The translations under genes and the position numbers were made by a program. Below are positions 1 through 6,503 of a DNA stretch of 26,867 bases, in pieces (the first letter of the stretch is position 1; every line of letters starts with the position of its first letter). The notes beneath the pieces were generated by a model that was not told the origin of the DNA, ran no database searches, and saw only the letters and a program-made list of their open reading frames with translations. Origin of the DNA: Candidatus Shapirobacteria bacterium (GTDB taxonomy: Bacteria; Patescibacteriota; Microgenomatia; VGLL01); assembly GCA_016866735.1 (NCBI GenBank), contig VGLL01000004.1:1-26867 (forward strand). Reading direction: 5' to 3'.

Positions 1-1081
1 AAGCGCCGTTAGTAAACGGCGGCGCAAAAACCAGAATTCTTGAAGTATAGGTAGGATGTTCATCCATAACAAAAAGCTCTCCTGTCTGCGGATTGACGCG
101 AGCCAGAGCGGGGGAGCACATCGTGTTAAGCGGCGTTGTCGTTGGGTTCGAAGAGCAAACGGCAGTTTTGGTGTTGAAGGTTGTTTGTCCCAAGACCAGA
201 TCAGCTGTTTTTGATCCCGGCGGAAAACGCAGCACTCGGTGATTAAAGATATCCGCCACCCAAAGGTTGCCTGAAGCATCGACCGAAACCCCTCTGGCAC
301 TGCCCGTATCCGTGTCTTTGATATCAAGACAGAGGGACTGATTGTCTGGATTGTTTCTTCCGCGCCCGCGGTTGCAGTCTCTGGCGGTATAGTTTTCCTG
401 TCCCCAGACGAAATCGGCAACGCTATCCCCGCCAAACGGCTGATTATACTTAAGGATTCGGTTATTGCCAATATCGGGCACATAGAGATTGCCTTGGGAA
501 TCAACATCAATAAGGATTCTTCCCCACGATTCTCCTATGTTAGTGGCCCAAGGGTAAAGCATGAGGCAAAGTTTGTCAGCCGCCGTTTGCCCATGAATTC
601 CAATATTGCTATCCCCGTTGCAGGCCCCCCGACAGCCGGACGGACCACAAATATCTGATTGGCCGATAATAATGCTGGCAGGCTTGTCGGTGTCAACGCA
701 GCTTGCGCCACTGCATGTTCCCGAGCCATTGAATCCCAAGATTCGGTTATTCCCCGAGTCAACAACATAGATTCTGTTGGGGGTTACACTTTTATCGATG
801 GCTAATCCGGCGGGATGAAATAGCTTGCTTTTAGTAGGCGTGTCTTCGGAAGTTTCGCCTAGTTCAAATTGACCGAAGAGCTTTAACACATTTAACGGTG
901 TCCCGTAATAATTGACCGCGGATAGGCCAGAGGCCAGGCTAGTCTCTTCGTCTGCGGAGGGCGCAGCCGCCTTTCTTGTTTCTTGTGTCTTCTGGGAGAG
1001 ATAAAAAGCAGTTGCCAGCGCAAAGAAGAAAAAGAGGGTAATCCCCGCCAGTAGGACCCTATTTTTCTTAAGCCTTTTCAT
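1..1081 (-). CDS. NHL-repeat beta-propeller protein, membrane-anchored (C-terminus beyond left edge)
   Basis: The frame is open from an ATG at 1081 to the window edge, giving 360 visible residues and no stop, so the gene is partial. Residues 1-29 are a Lys/Arg-rich start followed by one hydrophobic segment (about 10-27), a signal anchor. The rest carries NHL-type blades: HPAGLAID then IYVVDSGNNRILGF (about 89-117), ILIDVDSQGNLYVPDIGNNRIL (about 189-210, quoted in part), GVSVDASGNLWVADIFNHRV (264-283), and a weaker ELFVMD blade near 335-340. Blades are separated by loops with a recurring G-Q-x-x-[FY] pattern (IIIGQSD, FVWGQENY, LVLGQTTF), some Cys-rich. NHL propellers are extracellular or periplasmic binding scaffolds; no catalytic residues are visible. 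It lies downstream of the alpha/beta hydrolase but has its own promoter at 1098-1126. Family assignment is firm; the ligand is unknown. Confidence 0.85.
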   Translation of the reverse strand, partial: MKRLKKNRVLLAGITLFFFFALATAFYLSQKTQETRKAAAPSADEETSLASGLSAVNYYGTPLNVLKLFGQFELGETSEDTPTKSKLFHPAGLAIDKSVTPNRIYVVDSGNNRILGFNGSGTCSGASCVDTDKPASIIIGQSDICGPSGCRGACNGDSNIGIHGQTAADKLCLMLYPWATNIGESWGRILIDVDSQGNLYVPDIGNNRILKYNQPFGGDSVADFVWGQENYTARDCNRGRGRNNPDNQSLCLDIKDTDTGSARGVSVDASGNLWVADIFNHRVLRFPPGSKTADLVLGQTTFNTKTAVCSSNPTTTPLNTMCSPALARVNPQTGELFVMDEHPTYTSRILVFAPPFTNGA

Positions 1082-1097
1082 AGACGCTGCTCATTCT

Positions 1098-1126
1098 ATT
1101 AAAATACGACGGGGGCTGCAGGTCAA
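1098..1126 (-). promoter_or_regulatory. Sigma70-type promoter for the NHL-repeat gene
   Basis: On the minus strand TTGACC (1126-1121) and TTTAAT (1103-1098) are separated by exactly 17 nt; each hexamer matches consensus at 5 of 6 positions. The expected transcription start is about 1091, only about 10 nt before the ATG at 1081. No Shine-Dalgarno sequence is visible in that leader. Confidence 0.6.
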
Positions 1127-1165
1127 GTACTAAAATGGGCTTATAGAAAAACGTAGAGGAGGAAA

Positions 1166-1987
1166 TCAGCCGGGGTCGTTGTCTCTTAGGAAATCGAAGA
1201 TAAAGCTGGCAACTTCTTTTGCCTTCCCTGTGGGCAGAAAGTGATTGCCTTCAACTGCGGCGATGCTAACGCTAGTGATGGTGGGATAAAGCTTACGACT
1301 GCCAAGGAGCGAGAGGAAAATATCTTTCTTTCCGTAAAGACACAGGGTCGGGCAGGTGATGTTTTTGATCCCGTTTTGCCAATCGTAATCGCAAAGGTCA
1401 TTGAGGCAGGCGCTCAACGGCCCAAGAACATCGCCGCGGGTTAATAATTTGTAGTTAAAACCGGTGGGCCCAACAATTTTTTTTGTAAGCCGGGGGTGTC
1501 CTTTAAGAATTTTCTCGATTTTATCAATCCTTTCTCCTTTTTTGAGCCTCGTCCGTAGGCGGCAAAGCGCTTGCGCCCTAACGTTGGTCGCAATCGGGGC
1601 AGAAATAAGGATAAGTCGTTTTACCTGTTTTGGGTATAAACTAGCGAATCTTAAAGAGACCAGGCTTCCCAAAGAATAGCCGGCTAAAATTACTTCGGGA
1701 ACATCTAATTGCCCAAAAAGTTTTCGCAGGATAGCAGGGAGAGTTTTTAGGTTAAATTCCCCATCGTAGGGAGGGAAATTAAGCGTGATAGCCTGAAAGC
1801 GCCGGAAAAAAGACAGGGGAAGAGCATGGAAAACTTTGTCCCACAACTTGCGATTGTCCAGAAGCCCGTGCAGGAAGACAACCGGTGCTCCCCTTCCTCT
1901 TTCAAGATAAGCGATTTTTTGCCCGCCTATTTCCAAAAAACCTTCCCTAGACACTTCATTTAGAATTTTAGCAAATTTTAAGTGCAA
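1166..1987 (-). CDS. Alpha/beta-fold hydrolase
   Basis: A 273-residue protein with the full alpha/beta hydrolase layout. FLHG (38-41) supplies the oxyanion-hole region. The nucleophile elbow is GYSLG, with Ser105. Asp222 follows a beta strand (LCLYGKKD), and His249 sits in EGNHFLP. A lid-like helical segment (about 135-205) lies between strand 6 and the acid. The protein is probably cytoplasmic, with no signal peptide. The substrate cannot be told; esterase or lipase-like activity is most likely. The start is uncertain: the longest form begins with TTG at 1987 with no ribosome binding site, while a TTG at 1936 (residue 18, just before EIGGQKI) follows an AGGGAAGG stretch. It lies about 270 nt downstream of dnaJ on the same strand, so it may be a separate unit. 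Confidence 0.85.
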   Translation of the reverse strand: MHLKFAKILNEVSREGFLEIGGQKIAYLERGRGAPVVFLHGLLDNRKLWDKVFHALPLSFFRRFQAITLNFPPYDGEFNLKTLPAILRKLFGQLDVPEVILAGYSLGSLVSLRFASLYPKQVKRLILISAPIATNVRAQALCRLRTRLKKGERIDKIEKILKGHPRLTKKIVGPTGFNYKLLTRGDVLGPLSACLNDLCDYDWQNGIKNITCPTLCLYGKKDIFLSLLGSRKLYPTITSVSIAAVEGNHFLPTGKAKEVASFIFDFLRDNDPG

Positions 1988-2231
1988 GTTTTTGGCTTTC
2001 GATTTACAAACGCAAGTCGCTATCTTAAGATTATTTTGTGATCCTTTATAAGCTTGGCGGTAATTGCCTCCGCGGTTTTAGTCAGGAGTTTAAGGCGGAA
2101 TAGAGGAGTGATGGCGAGGCACGAATACACGTTCTTTATTTGCGCCTGCATCTGGATTTGTATCCACACGCCGAGTCTTTTTCTAAAGTAAAATTTGAAT
2201 TCTTATAGGGAAAATCCCGAAGTCTCTACCT

Positions 2232-2254
2232 AAACCAACACCAGGTGTTGGTTT
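2232..2254. repeat. Perfect 23-nt inverted repeat downstream of dnaJ (possible terminator)
   Basis: Two 11-nt arms, AAACCAACACC and GGTGTTGGTTT, flank a single A. The element begins 4 nt after the dnaJ stop codon. As RNA it would form a stem of about 10 bp with a tiny loop. The minus-strand sequence after the stem is not T-rich apart from the TTT inside the arm, so it is a poor match to an intrinsic terminator. It may instead be an mRNA 3'-end stabilising hairpin or a protein site. Confidence 0.5.
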
Positions 2255-2258
2255 GCTG

Positions 2259-3209
2259 TTAGAACCAGCCTTTTCTTTTTCCCCGGATTTCCCCTCGGAC
2301 TTTGTCCTCGGGATAAATCCTTTCGAATTCCTCAAGAATTCTTTTTTGTTCCGAAGTTAGTTTTTCGGGAAGCTTGATAATCAAACGGACATATTGGTCG
2401 CCGCGGCCGGAATGATGGAGATGCTTTATTCCCCGACCGCTAAGCCTGATGGTGGTTCCCGGTTGTGTTCCGGGGCGGACTTTAAGCTTGATATTACCAT
2501 CAATGGTCGGCACTTCAATAGCGCTTCCGAGAATAGCGGAAGTGAAGGGAAGTTCGACATTGACATAAATATCATTGTCTTCTCTTTTGAAGGTCGGATG
2601 CGGCTCTACGTCAATGGTAACATAAAAATCGCCAAAATTGATTCTTGCGCCATTATCCACGCCGGCGGGGATTTTTATTTTTCTTCTTTTTCCCTCAACC
2701 ACAACATCTTTCTCGCAACCCTTAGCTGCCTCGAGGAAATCGATGGTCAGGCTGTAGCGCGGCACTCTTGCCTGGCGCCCAAAAGGTGAGGTTCCACCAA
2801 AAAACTGTTCAAAAATTTCGAAGGGGTCACCAAAATCGAAGGCGCCGAAGCCCTCCGAGTCGGAGGGCGAACCGCCGCCATAAGTGGTGTACGTATAGGT
2901 AAACGGTCCCTGCCGATAGGTTCTTGCCGAACCGCCAAATGGGCTGCCTCCGCCAAAGGGTGCACCATACGGCGCGCCCCCAGGATCAAAGGCAGCATGC
3001 CCAAACTGGTCATAGGCCGAGCGCTTCTCCTGGTTAGAGAGAATTTCGTAAGCCTCATTTATTTCCTTGAAGTTTTTTTCCGCTTCTGGGCTTTTGTTTC
3101 TATCGGGATGCCATTCCAAAGCCTGTTTGCGGTAAGCCGCTTTCAGCTCCGCCTCGCTGGCATTTTTTGAAACCCCTAAAACGTCATAGTAATCTCGTTT
3201 AGTGGGCAT
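2259..3209 (-). CDS. dnaJ: DnaJ-family co-chaperone, class B (no zinc finger)
   Basis: A 316-residue Hsp40. The J-domain spans residues 5-70 with the HPD motif at 34-36, which stimulates the DnaK ATPase. A Gly/Phe-rich linker follows (about 75-150). The two substrate-binding beta domains then run to the end (about 150-316, including IKIPAGVDNGARI and RPGTQPGTTIRLSGRG). The four CxxCxGxG zinc-binding repeats of classical DnaJ are absent, so this is a class B (CbpA/DnaJ2-type) protein. It is the only DnaJ in the window and follows dnaK after a strong terminator hairpin (3224-3248), which probably lowers its expression relative to dnaK. The start is ATG with no clear Shine-Dalgarno sequence. The symbol is by operon position; cbpA would also fit the architecture. 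Confidence 0.92.
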   Translation of the reverse strand: MPTKRDYYDVLGVSKNASEAELKAAYRKQALEWHPDRNKSPEAEKNFKEINEAYEILSNQEKRSAYDQFGHAAFDPGGAPYGAPFGGGSPFGGSARTYRQGPFTYTYTTYGGGSPSDSEGFGAFDFGDPFEIFEQFFGGTSPFGRQARVPRYSLTIDFLEAAKGCEKDVVVEGKRRKIKIPAGVDNGARINFGDFYVTIDVEPHPTFKREDNDIYVNVELPFTSAILGSAIEVPTIDGNIKLKVRPGTQPGTTIRLSGRGIKHLHHSGRGDQYVRLIIKLPEKLTSEQKRILEEFERIYPEDKVRGEIRGKRKGWF

Positions 3210-3223
3210 AGTTATGGCTTAGC

Positions 3224-3248
3224 AAAAAAATCCCGCCTCAAGCGGGGA
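3224..3248 (-). terminator. Intrinsic terminator between dnaK and dnaJ
   Basis: Read on the minus strand, a GC-rich stem (ATCCCCGC paired with GCGGGAT, loop TTGAG) is followed directly by a run of seven or eight T. It lies about 20 nt after the dnaK stop and before the dnaJ ATG. This is the textbook form of a Rho-independent terminator. Since no clear promoter is seen between it and dnaJ, it probably acts as a partial terminator (attenuator) within the operon. Confidence 0.8.
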
Positions 3249-3268
3249 TGACAATCAACAATTAACAG

Positions 3269-5197
3269 TTAGTTTAATACTTCGCCCTCTTCCGGCCCCT
3301 CGGCAGGCTCAGGGCCTTCGGCTCTTGCTTCCTCTTTTTTCTTTTCGGCTGGCTCTTCCTCCGTTGGTTGTTGCTGGGCTGTTCCGCCTTCGCCAGAGGC
3401 TCCGGTTGACGAGTACATCGCGGCGCCGACCTTTTGTAGCGTATCAGACAGCTCCTTGGTTTTTGCCTCGATGTCTTCTTTAGGGCCTTCTTCAAGAATC
3501 GCCTTGAGGCTAGCAATTTTATCTTCAACTTCCTTTTTCGCTTCCGCCGGGACTTTGTCGCCGGCATCCCTTAAGGTTTTTTCGGCCGTGTAAATTAGGT
3601 TATCGGCCGCGTTGCGGACCTCAATTTTTTCTTTCTTTTGCTGGTCTTCAGTTGCGTGGACCTCGGCTTCCTTGGTCATCTTCTCAACCTCGTCTTTGGA
3701 GAGGCCGGTTGAACCGGTGATGCGAATGCTTTGCTCTTTGCCGGTAGCCTTGTCCTTGGCAGAGACTTTCAGAATGCCGTTAGCGTCGATATCGAAAACA
3801 ACCTCGATTTGGGGAATGCCGCGAGGGGCGGGAGGAATACCGTCCAAGAAGAATCGGCCCAAAGACTTGTTGTCAGTCGCCATCGGCCGCTCTCCCTGTA
3901 GGACATTTATCTCCACCTGGGTTTGGTTATCTGCGGCCGTAGAGAAAATCTGCGATTTTGAAGCAGGAATAGTGGTGTTCCTGGGAATCAAGGGGGTAGC
4001 CACCTGACCCAGGGTTTCGATTCCTAAAGTCAGGGGAGTCACGTCTAGGAGGAGAACATCCTTAACTTCTCCCCCCAAAACTCCGCCCTGAACGGCAGCG
4101 CCAACGGCAACCACTTCATCGGGGTTGACGCTCTTGTTGGGTTCTTTGCCAAAGAATTTTTGGACACTCTCGATGACCTTGGGCATCCGTGTCATTCCGC
4201 CGACAAGGACAACCTCGTTGACATCGCTCGCCTTAATCTTGGCATCCTTAAGGCAGAGTTCGACCGGCTTAATGGTTTTTTCAATTAAATCCCCAACGAT
4301 CGCTTCCAGTTTTGCCCGGCTTAGTTTCATCACAAGGTGAAGCGGGCCGGCTGGACCTTGAGTAATGAAGGGCTGGTTGATCTCGGTTTCTAGGGCGCTA
4401 GAAAGCTCGATTTTGGCCTTTTCGGCCGCCTCACGCAGGCGCTGAAGCGATTGCGGGTCGGCCCTTAAGTCAATTCCGTGTTCTTTCTTAAACTCGTCGG
4501 CAAGGTAATCTAGAATCTTTTTGTCAAAATCGTCTCCGCCCAGATGGGTATCTCCGTTTGTTGCCTTAACCTGATAAACGCCTTCTCCCAGTTCCAGGAC
4601 GGAGATGTCAAAAGTGCCGCCACCGAGGTCATAGACAGCAATGGTGTGCGCCTGTTTCTTGTCCAGGCCGTAAGCCAGAGAGGCAGCGGTTGGTTCGTTG
4701 ATGATTCTTAGGACTTCCAGGCCGGCGATTTCTCCTGCCTGTTTGGTGGCTTGTCTCTGGGAGTCGTCAAAATAAGCGGGAACCGTAATGACCGCCTGGG
4801 TTACCTTAGTACCGAGGTATGCCTCGGCGTCAGTTTTGGCTTTTTGCAGGATCATAGCGGAAATTTCTTGGGGCGTAAATTGCCGCCCTTCCACTTCTAC
4901 TACGGCCATACCATCCCGGCCAGCCTTAACGGCGTACGGGAGCCACTTTGTATCTTGTTGAACCGAGGGGTCAGAGAACTTTCTGCCCATTAGTCTTTTG
5001 ATGGAAAAGACGGTTGATTTAGGATTGACGATCATTTGGCGCTTGGCCACGTCTCCGACCAAATGTTTGACTGGATCGACTACCGAGGGAATCACATTCC
5101 GGCCCTCGGCCGAATAGATGACTTTCGGGCTGCCGCCCTCCATCACCGCCACACAAGAGTTAGTCGTGCCTAAATCGATGCCGATAATTTTGCTCAT
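3269..5197 (-). CDS. dnaK: Molecular chaperone DnaK (Hsp70)
   Basis: A 642-residue Hsp70 of normal length. It opens with the ATPase phosphate-1 motif IGIDLGTTNSCVAV. The nucleotide-binding domain runs to about 380 (AVYDLGGGTFDISVLE, then VVLVGGMTRMPKV), followed by the linker DVLLLDVTPLTLGIE, the substrate-binding beta domain and the helical lid. It refolds proteins in the cytoplasm with GrpE and DnaJ. The C-terminal tail is unusual: the usual acidic DAEF-type ending is replaced by a Glu/Pro/Ala-rich tail ending GEVLN, part of which is encoded by a palindromic REP-like sequence (3294-3316). GAGAG about 6 nt before the ATG can serve as ribosome binding site. It follows grpE after 37 nt that contain a 12-nt palindrome. 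Confidence 0.98.
   Translation of the reverse strand: MSKIIGIDLGTTNSCVAVMEGGSPKVIYSAEGRNVIPSVVDPVKHLVGDVAKRQMIVNPKSTVFSIKRLMGRKFSDPSVQQDTKWLPYAVKAGRDGMAVVEVEGRQFTPQEISAMILQKAKTDAEAYLGTKVTQAVITVPAYFDDSQRQATKQAGEIAGLEVLRIINEPTAASLAYGLDKKQAHTIAVYDLGGGTFDISVLELGEGVYQVKATNGDTHLGGDDFDKKILDYLADEFKKEHGIDLRADPQSLQRLREAAEKAKIELSSALETEINQPFITQGPAGPLHLVMKLSRAKLEAIVGDLIEKTIKPVELCLKDAKIKASDVNEVVLVGGMTRMPKVIESVQKFFGKEPNKSVNPDEVVAVGAAVQGGVLGGEVKDVLLLDVTPLTLGIETLGQVATPLIPRNTTIPASKSQIFSTAADNQTQVEINVLQGERPMATDNKSLGRFFLDGIPPAPRGIPQIEVVFDIDANGILKVSAKDKATGKEQSIRITGSTGLSKDEVEKMTKEAEVHATEDQQKKEKIEVRNAADNLIYTAEKTLRDAGDKVPAEAKKEVEDKIASLKAILEEGPKEDIEAKTKELSDTLQKVGAAMYSSTGASGEGGTAQQQPTEEEPAEKKKEEARAEGPEPAEGPEEGEVLN
3294..3316. 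repeat. REP-like palindrome inside the 3' end of dnaK
   Basis: Arms GGCCC and GGGCC flank a core reading TCGGCAGGCTC on the plus strand. The core resembles the TTCGACAAGCTC core of the two repeats in the hrcA leader, with different but still complementary arms. In dnaK it encodes residues of the GPEPAEGPE tail. The assignment to a dispersed repeat family rests on within-window similarity and on recollection of CCCTTCGACAGGCTCAGGG-type repeats in many bacteria. Confidence 0.5.
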
Positions 5198-5208
5198 ATT
5201 TTCTCTCT

Positions 5209-5220
5209 AATCTTAAGATT
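5209..5220. promoter_or_regulatory. 12-nt palindrome between grpE and dnaK
   Basis: AATCTTAAGATT is a perfect palindrome lying in the short grpE-dnaK gap, just upstream of the dnaK ribosome binding site. It could be a protein site or a small hairpin limiting dnaK translation, or chance. A ten-base version (ATCTTAAGAT) also occurs near 2022. Confidence 0.25.
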
Positions 5221-5234
5221 TTAAAATAGTAATT

Positions 5235-5666
5235 TCAATCAATCTTTTTCTTGCCGACAATCACGGCCGCCGGTCTTAGTAATTTGCCCTTAAAGCGATA
5301 GCCGGCTCTTGTTGCCTTAAGCACTTTGTTGTCTTCGCCAGCCTCTATGCCGACACATTCCATTTCTTCAGGGTTAAATCCTTTCCCTTTTGTTTCTAGC
5401 TTTTCTAACCCCTCCTCGCCGAGAACATCTCGCAGTTGTCGTAATGACAGAGTTAATCCCTCGTCTCCTAGATGTTCTTCCAAATTTTCAAAACTGTCAA
5501 GTGCCGGCAAGAGCTTCAAGATTAACTCCCGATTAGCAAACTGGGCAAACTCTTCCTTTTCCGTTTTTGTCCGTTTTTCTAGGTTCTGGTAATCAGCCAA
5601 CACTCGTTTCCATCTCTCGGTTAGCTCTTCAATTTGCCTCTCAAGATCAGTTAGCTTTCTGGCCAT
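5235..5666 (-). CDS. grpE: Nucleotide exchange factor GrpE
   Basis: About 143 residues from the ATG at 5666. An N-terminal coiled-coil helix (LTDLERQIEELTERWKRVLA, then DYQNLEKRTKTEKEEF) forms the long dimer stalk. The family signature is at the C-terminus: FNPEEMECV, then GYRFKGKLLRPAAVIV. GrpE releases ADP from DnaK. The protein is short (E. coli GrpE is about 197 residues), mostly from loss of the N-terminal disordered tail. A longer reading from a TTG at 5684 would overlap hrcA by 17 nt. The ATG at 5666 is preferred because it lies 1 nt after the hrcA stop, with AAGG about 9 nt upstream. Confidence 0.93.
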   Translation of the reverse strand: MARKLTDLERQIEELTERWKRVLADYQNLEKRTKTEKEEFAQFANRELILKLLPALDSFENLEEHLGDEGLTLSLRQLRDVLGEEGLEKLETKGKGFNPEEMECVGIEAGEDNKVLKATRAGYRFKGKLLRPAAVIVGKKKID

Positions 5667-5667
5667 C

Positions 5668-6399
5668 TTATTTTGCCTTGCCAATTTCCGAGACTAACCC
5701 CCCAAAATATTGGACCAGCGGAATGACTCTTGAATAGTTGAGCCTAAGGGGGCCGATGACGCCGATAGCGCCATGCCTGGGAGGAATTTGATATTGGGTA
5801 TACACAAAACCGCAGGGCGCCAAAAGCTCCATGCCCAAATCGTTTCCAAGAAGCAGATGAATCGGGTCTTCGGTTTCCGATCCCTGTTCAGTAAGCTTTT
5901 GCCAATAATTAAATTCCTCTAGAAGCGAGAGGATGGTCTTGGTCAGATCAATGTCGTAAAACTCTGGCATGTCTAAGATATTAGCGGCCCCGGCAGTGTA
6001 AACATCGCCGGTGTCAACCGTTGAGAGGGCGATTGCTTGAGTTCTGCGTGCCAACTCGCGCGTTACTTCTCTCATTAGTTTTTCAAAGTCAAGCCGGAAA
6101 TCCCAAACTTTTTCTTTAGCCGAGACTTCGTCGGTAACGCTCAAATTATTCGGTTTCATCAAGTTTTGCACGTAGTATTTAAGAGCAGTAGGCGTGGGTG
6201 AGCGCCCAGCTGAAGAATAACCTTGCTTTAGGTAGCCCGTGTCGGCCAGTTTTTGCATTTCATTTCTGATAGTCGCGGGCGAAACGCCAAGATTGTATTT
6301 TCTTTCTATGGTTTCCGAACCAACCGGCGAGGCGGTTTCGATAAATTCCTCAATGACAGCCTTGAGGATTTGAATTTGACGGTCAGTTAATTCTGGCAT
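5668..6399 (-). CDS. hrcA: Heat-inducible transcription repressor HrcA (short form)
   Basis: A 243-residue protein, about 100 residues shorter than typical HrcA (about 340). The N-terminal winged helix (1-80) is well conserved: LTDRQIQILKAVIEEFIET, then SPVGSETI, SPATIRNEMQKLADTGYLKQ and SAGRSPTPTALKYYV. The remainder is a reduced GAF-like sensing/dimerisation domain ending in PRHGAIGVIGPLRLNYSRV, the conserved HrcA C-terminal motif, so the shortening is internal rather than truncation. HrcA represses heat-shock genes by binding CIRCE. A CIRCE-like operator overlaps the promoter just upstream (6442-6468), consistent with autoregulation of hrcA-grpE-dnaK. The ATG lies at the edge of a direct repeat and has no clear Shine-Dalgarno sequence. 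Confidence 0.95.
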   Translation of the reverse strand: MPELTDRQIQILKAVIEEFIETASPVGSETIERKYNLGVSPATIRNEMQKLADTGYLKQGYSSAGRSPTPTALKYYVQNLMKPNNLSVTDEVSAKEKVWDFRLDFEKLMREVTRELARRTQAIALSTVDTGDVYTAGAANILDMPEFYDIDLTKTILSLLEEFNYWQKLTEQGSETEDPIHLLLGNDLGMELLAPCGFVYTQYQIPPRHGAIGVIGPLRLNYSRVIPLVQYFGGLVSEIGKAK

Positions 6400-6441
6400 G
6401 GTTCGACAAGCTCACCATAAATGGTTCGTTTTGCTCACCAT
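6398..6441. repeat. Two 21-nt direct repeats with palindromic ends in the hrcA leader
   Basis: Copies at 6398-6418 and 6421-6441 share ATGGTTCG, five variable bases, then GCTCACCAT. Each copy has complementary ends (ATGGT and ACCAT), so the hrcA 5' leader could fold into two consecutive hairpins, the second including the hrcA start codon. The core TTCGACAAGCTC of the first copy resembles widespread REP-like intergenic repeats. Confidence 0.7.
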
Positions 6442-6468
6442 TTAGCAGAATGATAACAAGATTGCTAA
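6442..6468 (-). promoter_or_regulatory. Degenerate CIRCE operator (HrcA-binding site)
   Basis: Read on the minus strand: TTAGCAATC, nine bases, TTCTGCTAA. Canonical CIRCE is TTAGCACTC-N9-GAGTGCTAA. The outer six bases of each arm and the 9-nt spacing are exact, while the inner three bases of the arms have diverged. It overlaps the spacer and the -10 hexamer of the hrcA promoter, the usual place for a repressor site. Confidence 0.8.
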
Positions 6469-6478
6469 TTATTGTCAA
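6450..6478 (-). promoter_or_regulatory. Sigma70 promoter of the hrcA-grpE-dnaK operon
   Basis: On the minus strand TTGACA (6478-6473) is a perfect -35 and TATCAT (6455-6450) matches the -10 consensus at five of six positions, with 17 nt between. The CIRCE-like operator lies over the spacer and -10. The expected start near 6443 gives a leader of about 44 nt made almost entirely of the two direct repeats. Confidence 0.8.
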
Positions 6479-6503
6479 GAGGCAAATTCGTGGATAAACT
6501 TTG

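Noticed and set aside
2020..2151. A 43-codon open frame on the minus strand between dnaJ and the hydrolase, with plausible amino-acid composition
   Set aside because: It has no ribosome binding site or promoter and no recognisable family, and its length is within chance for a 270-nt gap.
5209..5220. A second CIRCE site before dnaK
   Set aside because: The palindrome AATCTTAAGATT lacks the TTAGCA/TGCTAA arms and the CIRCE spacing.
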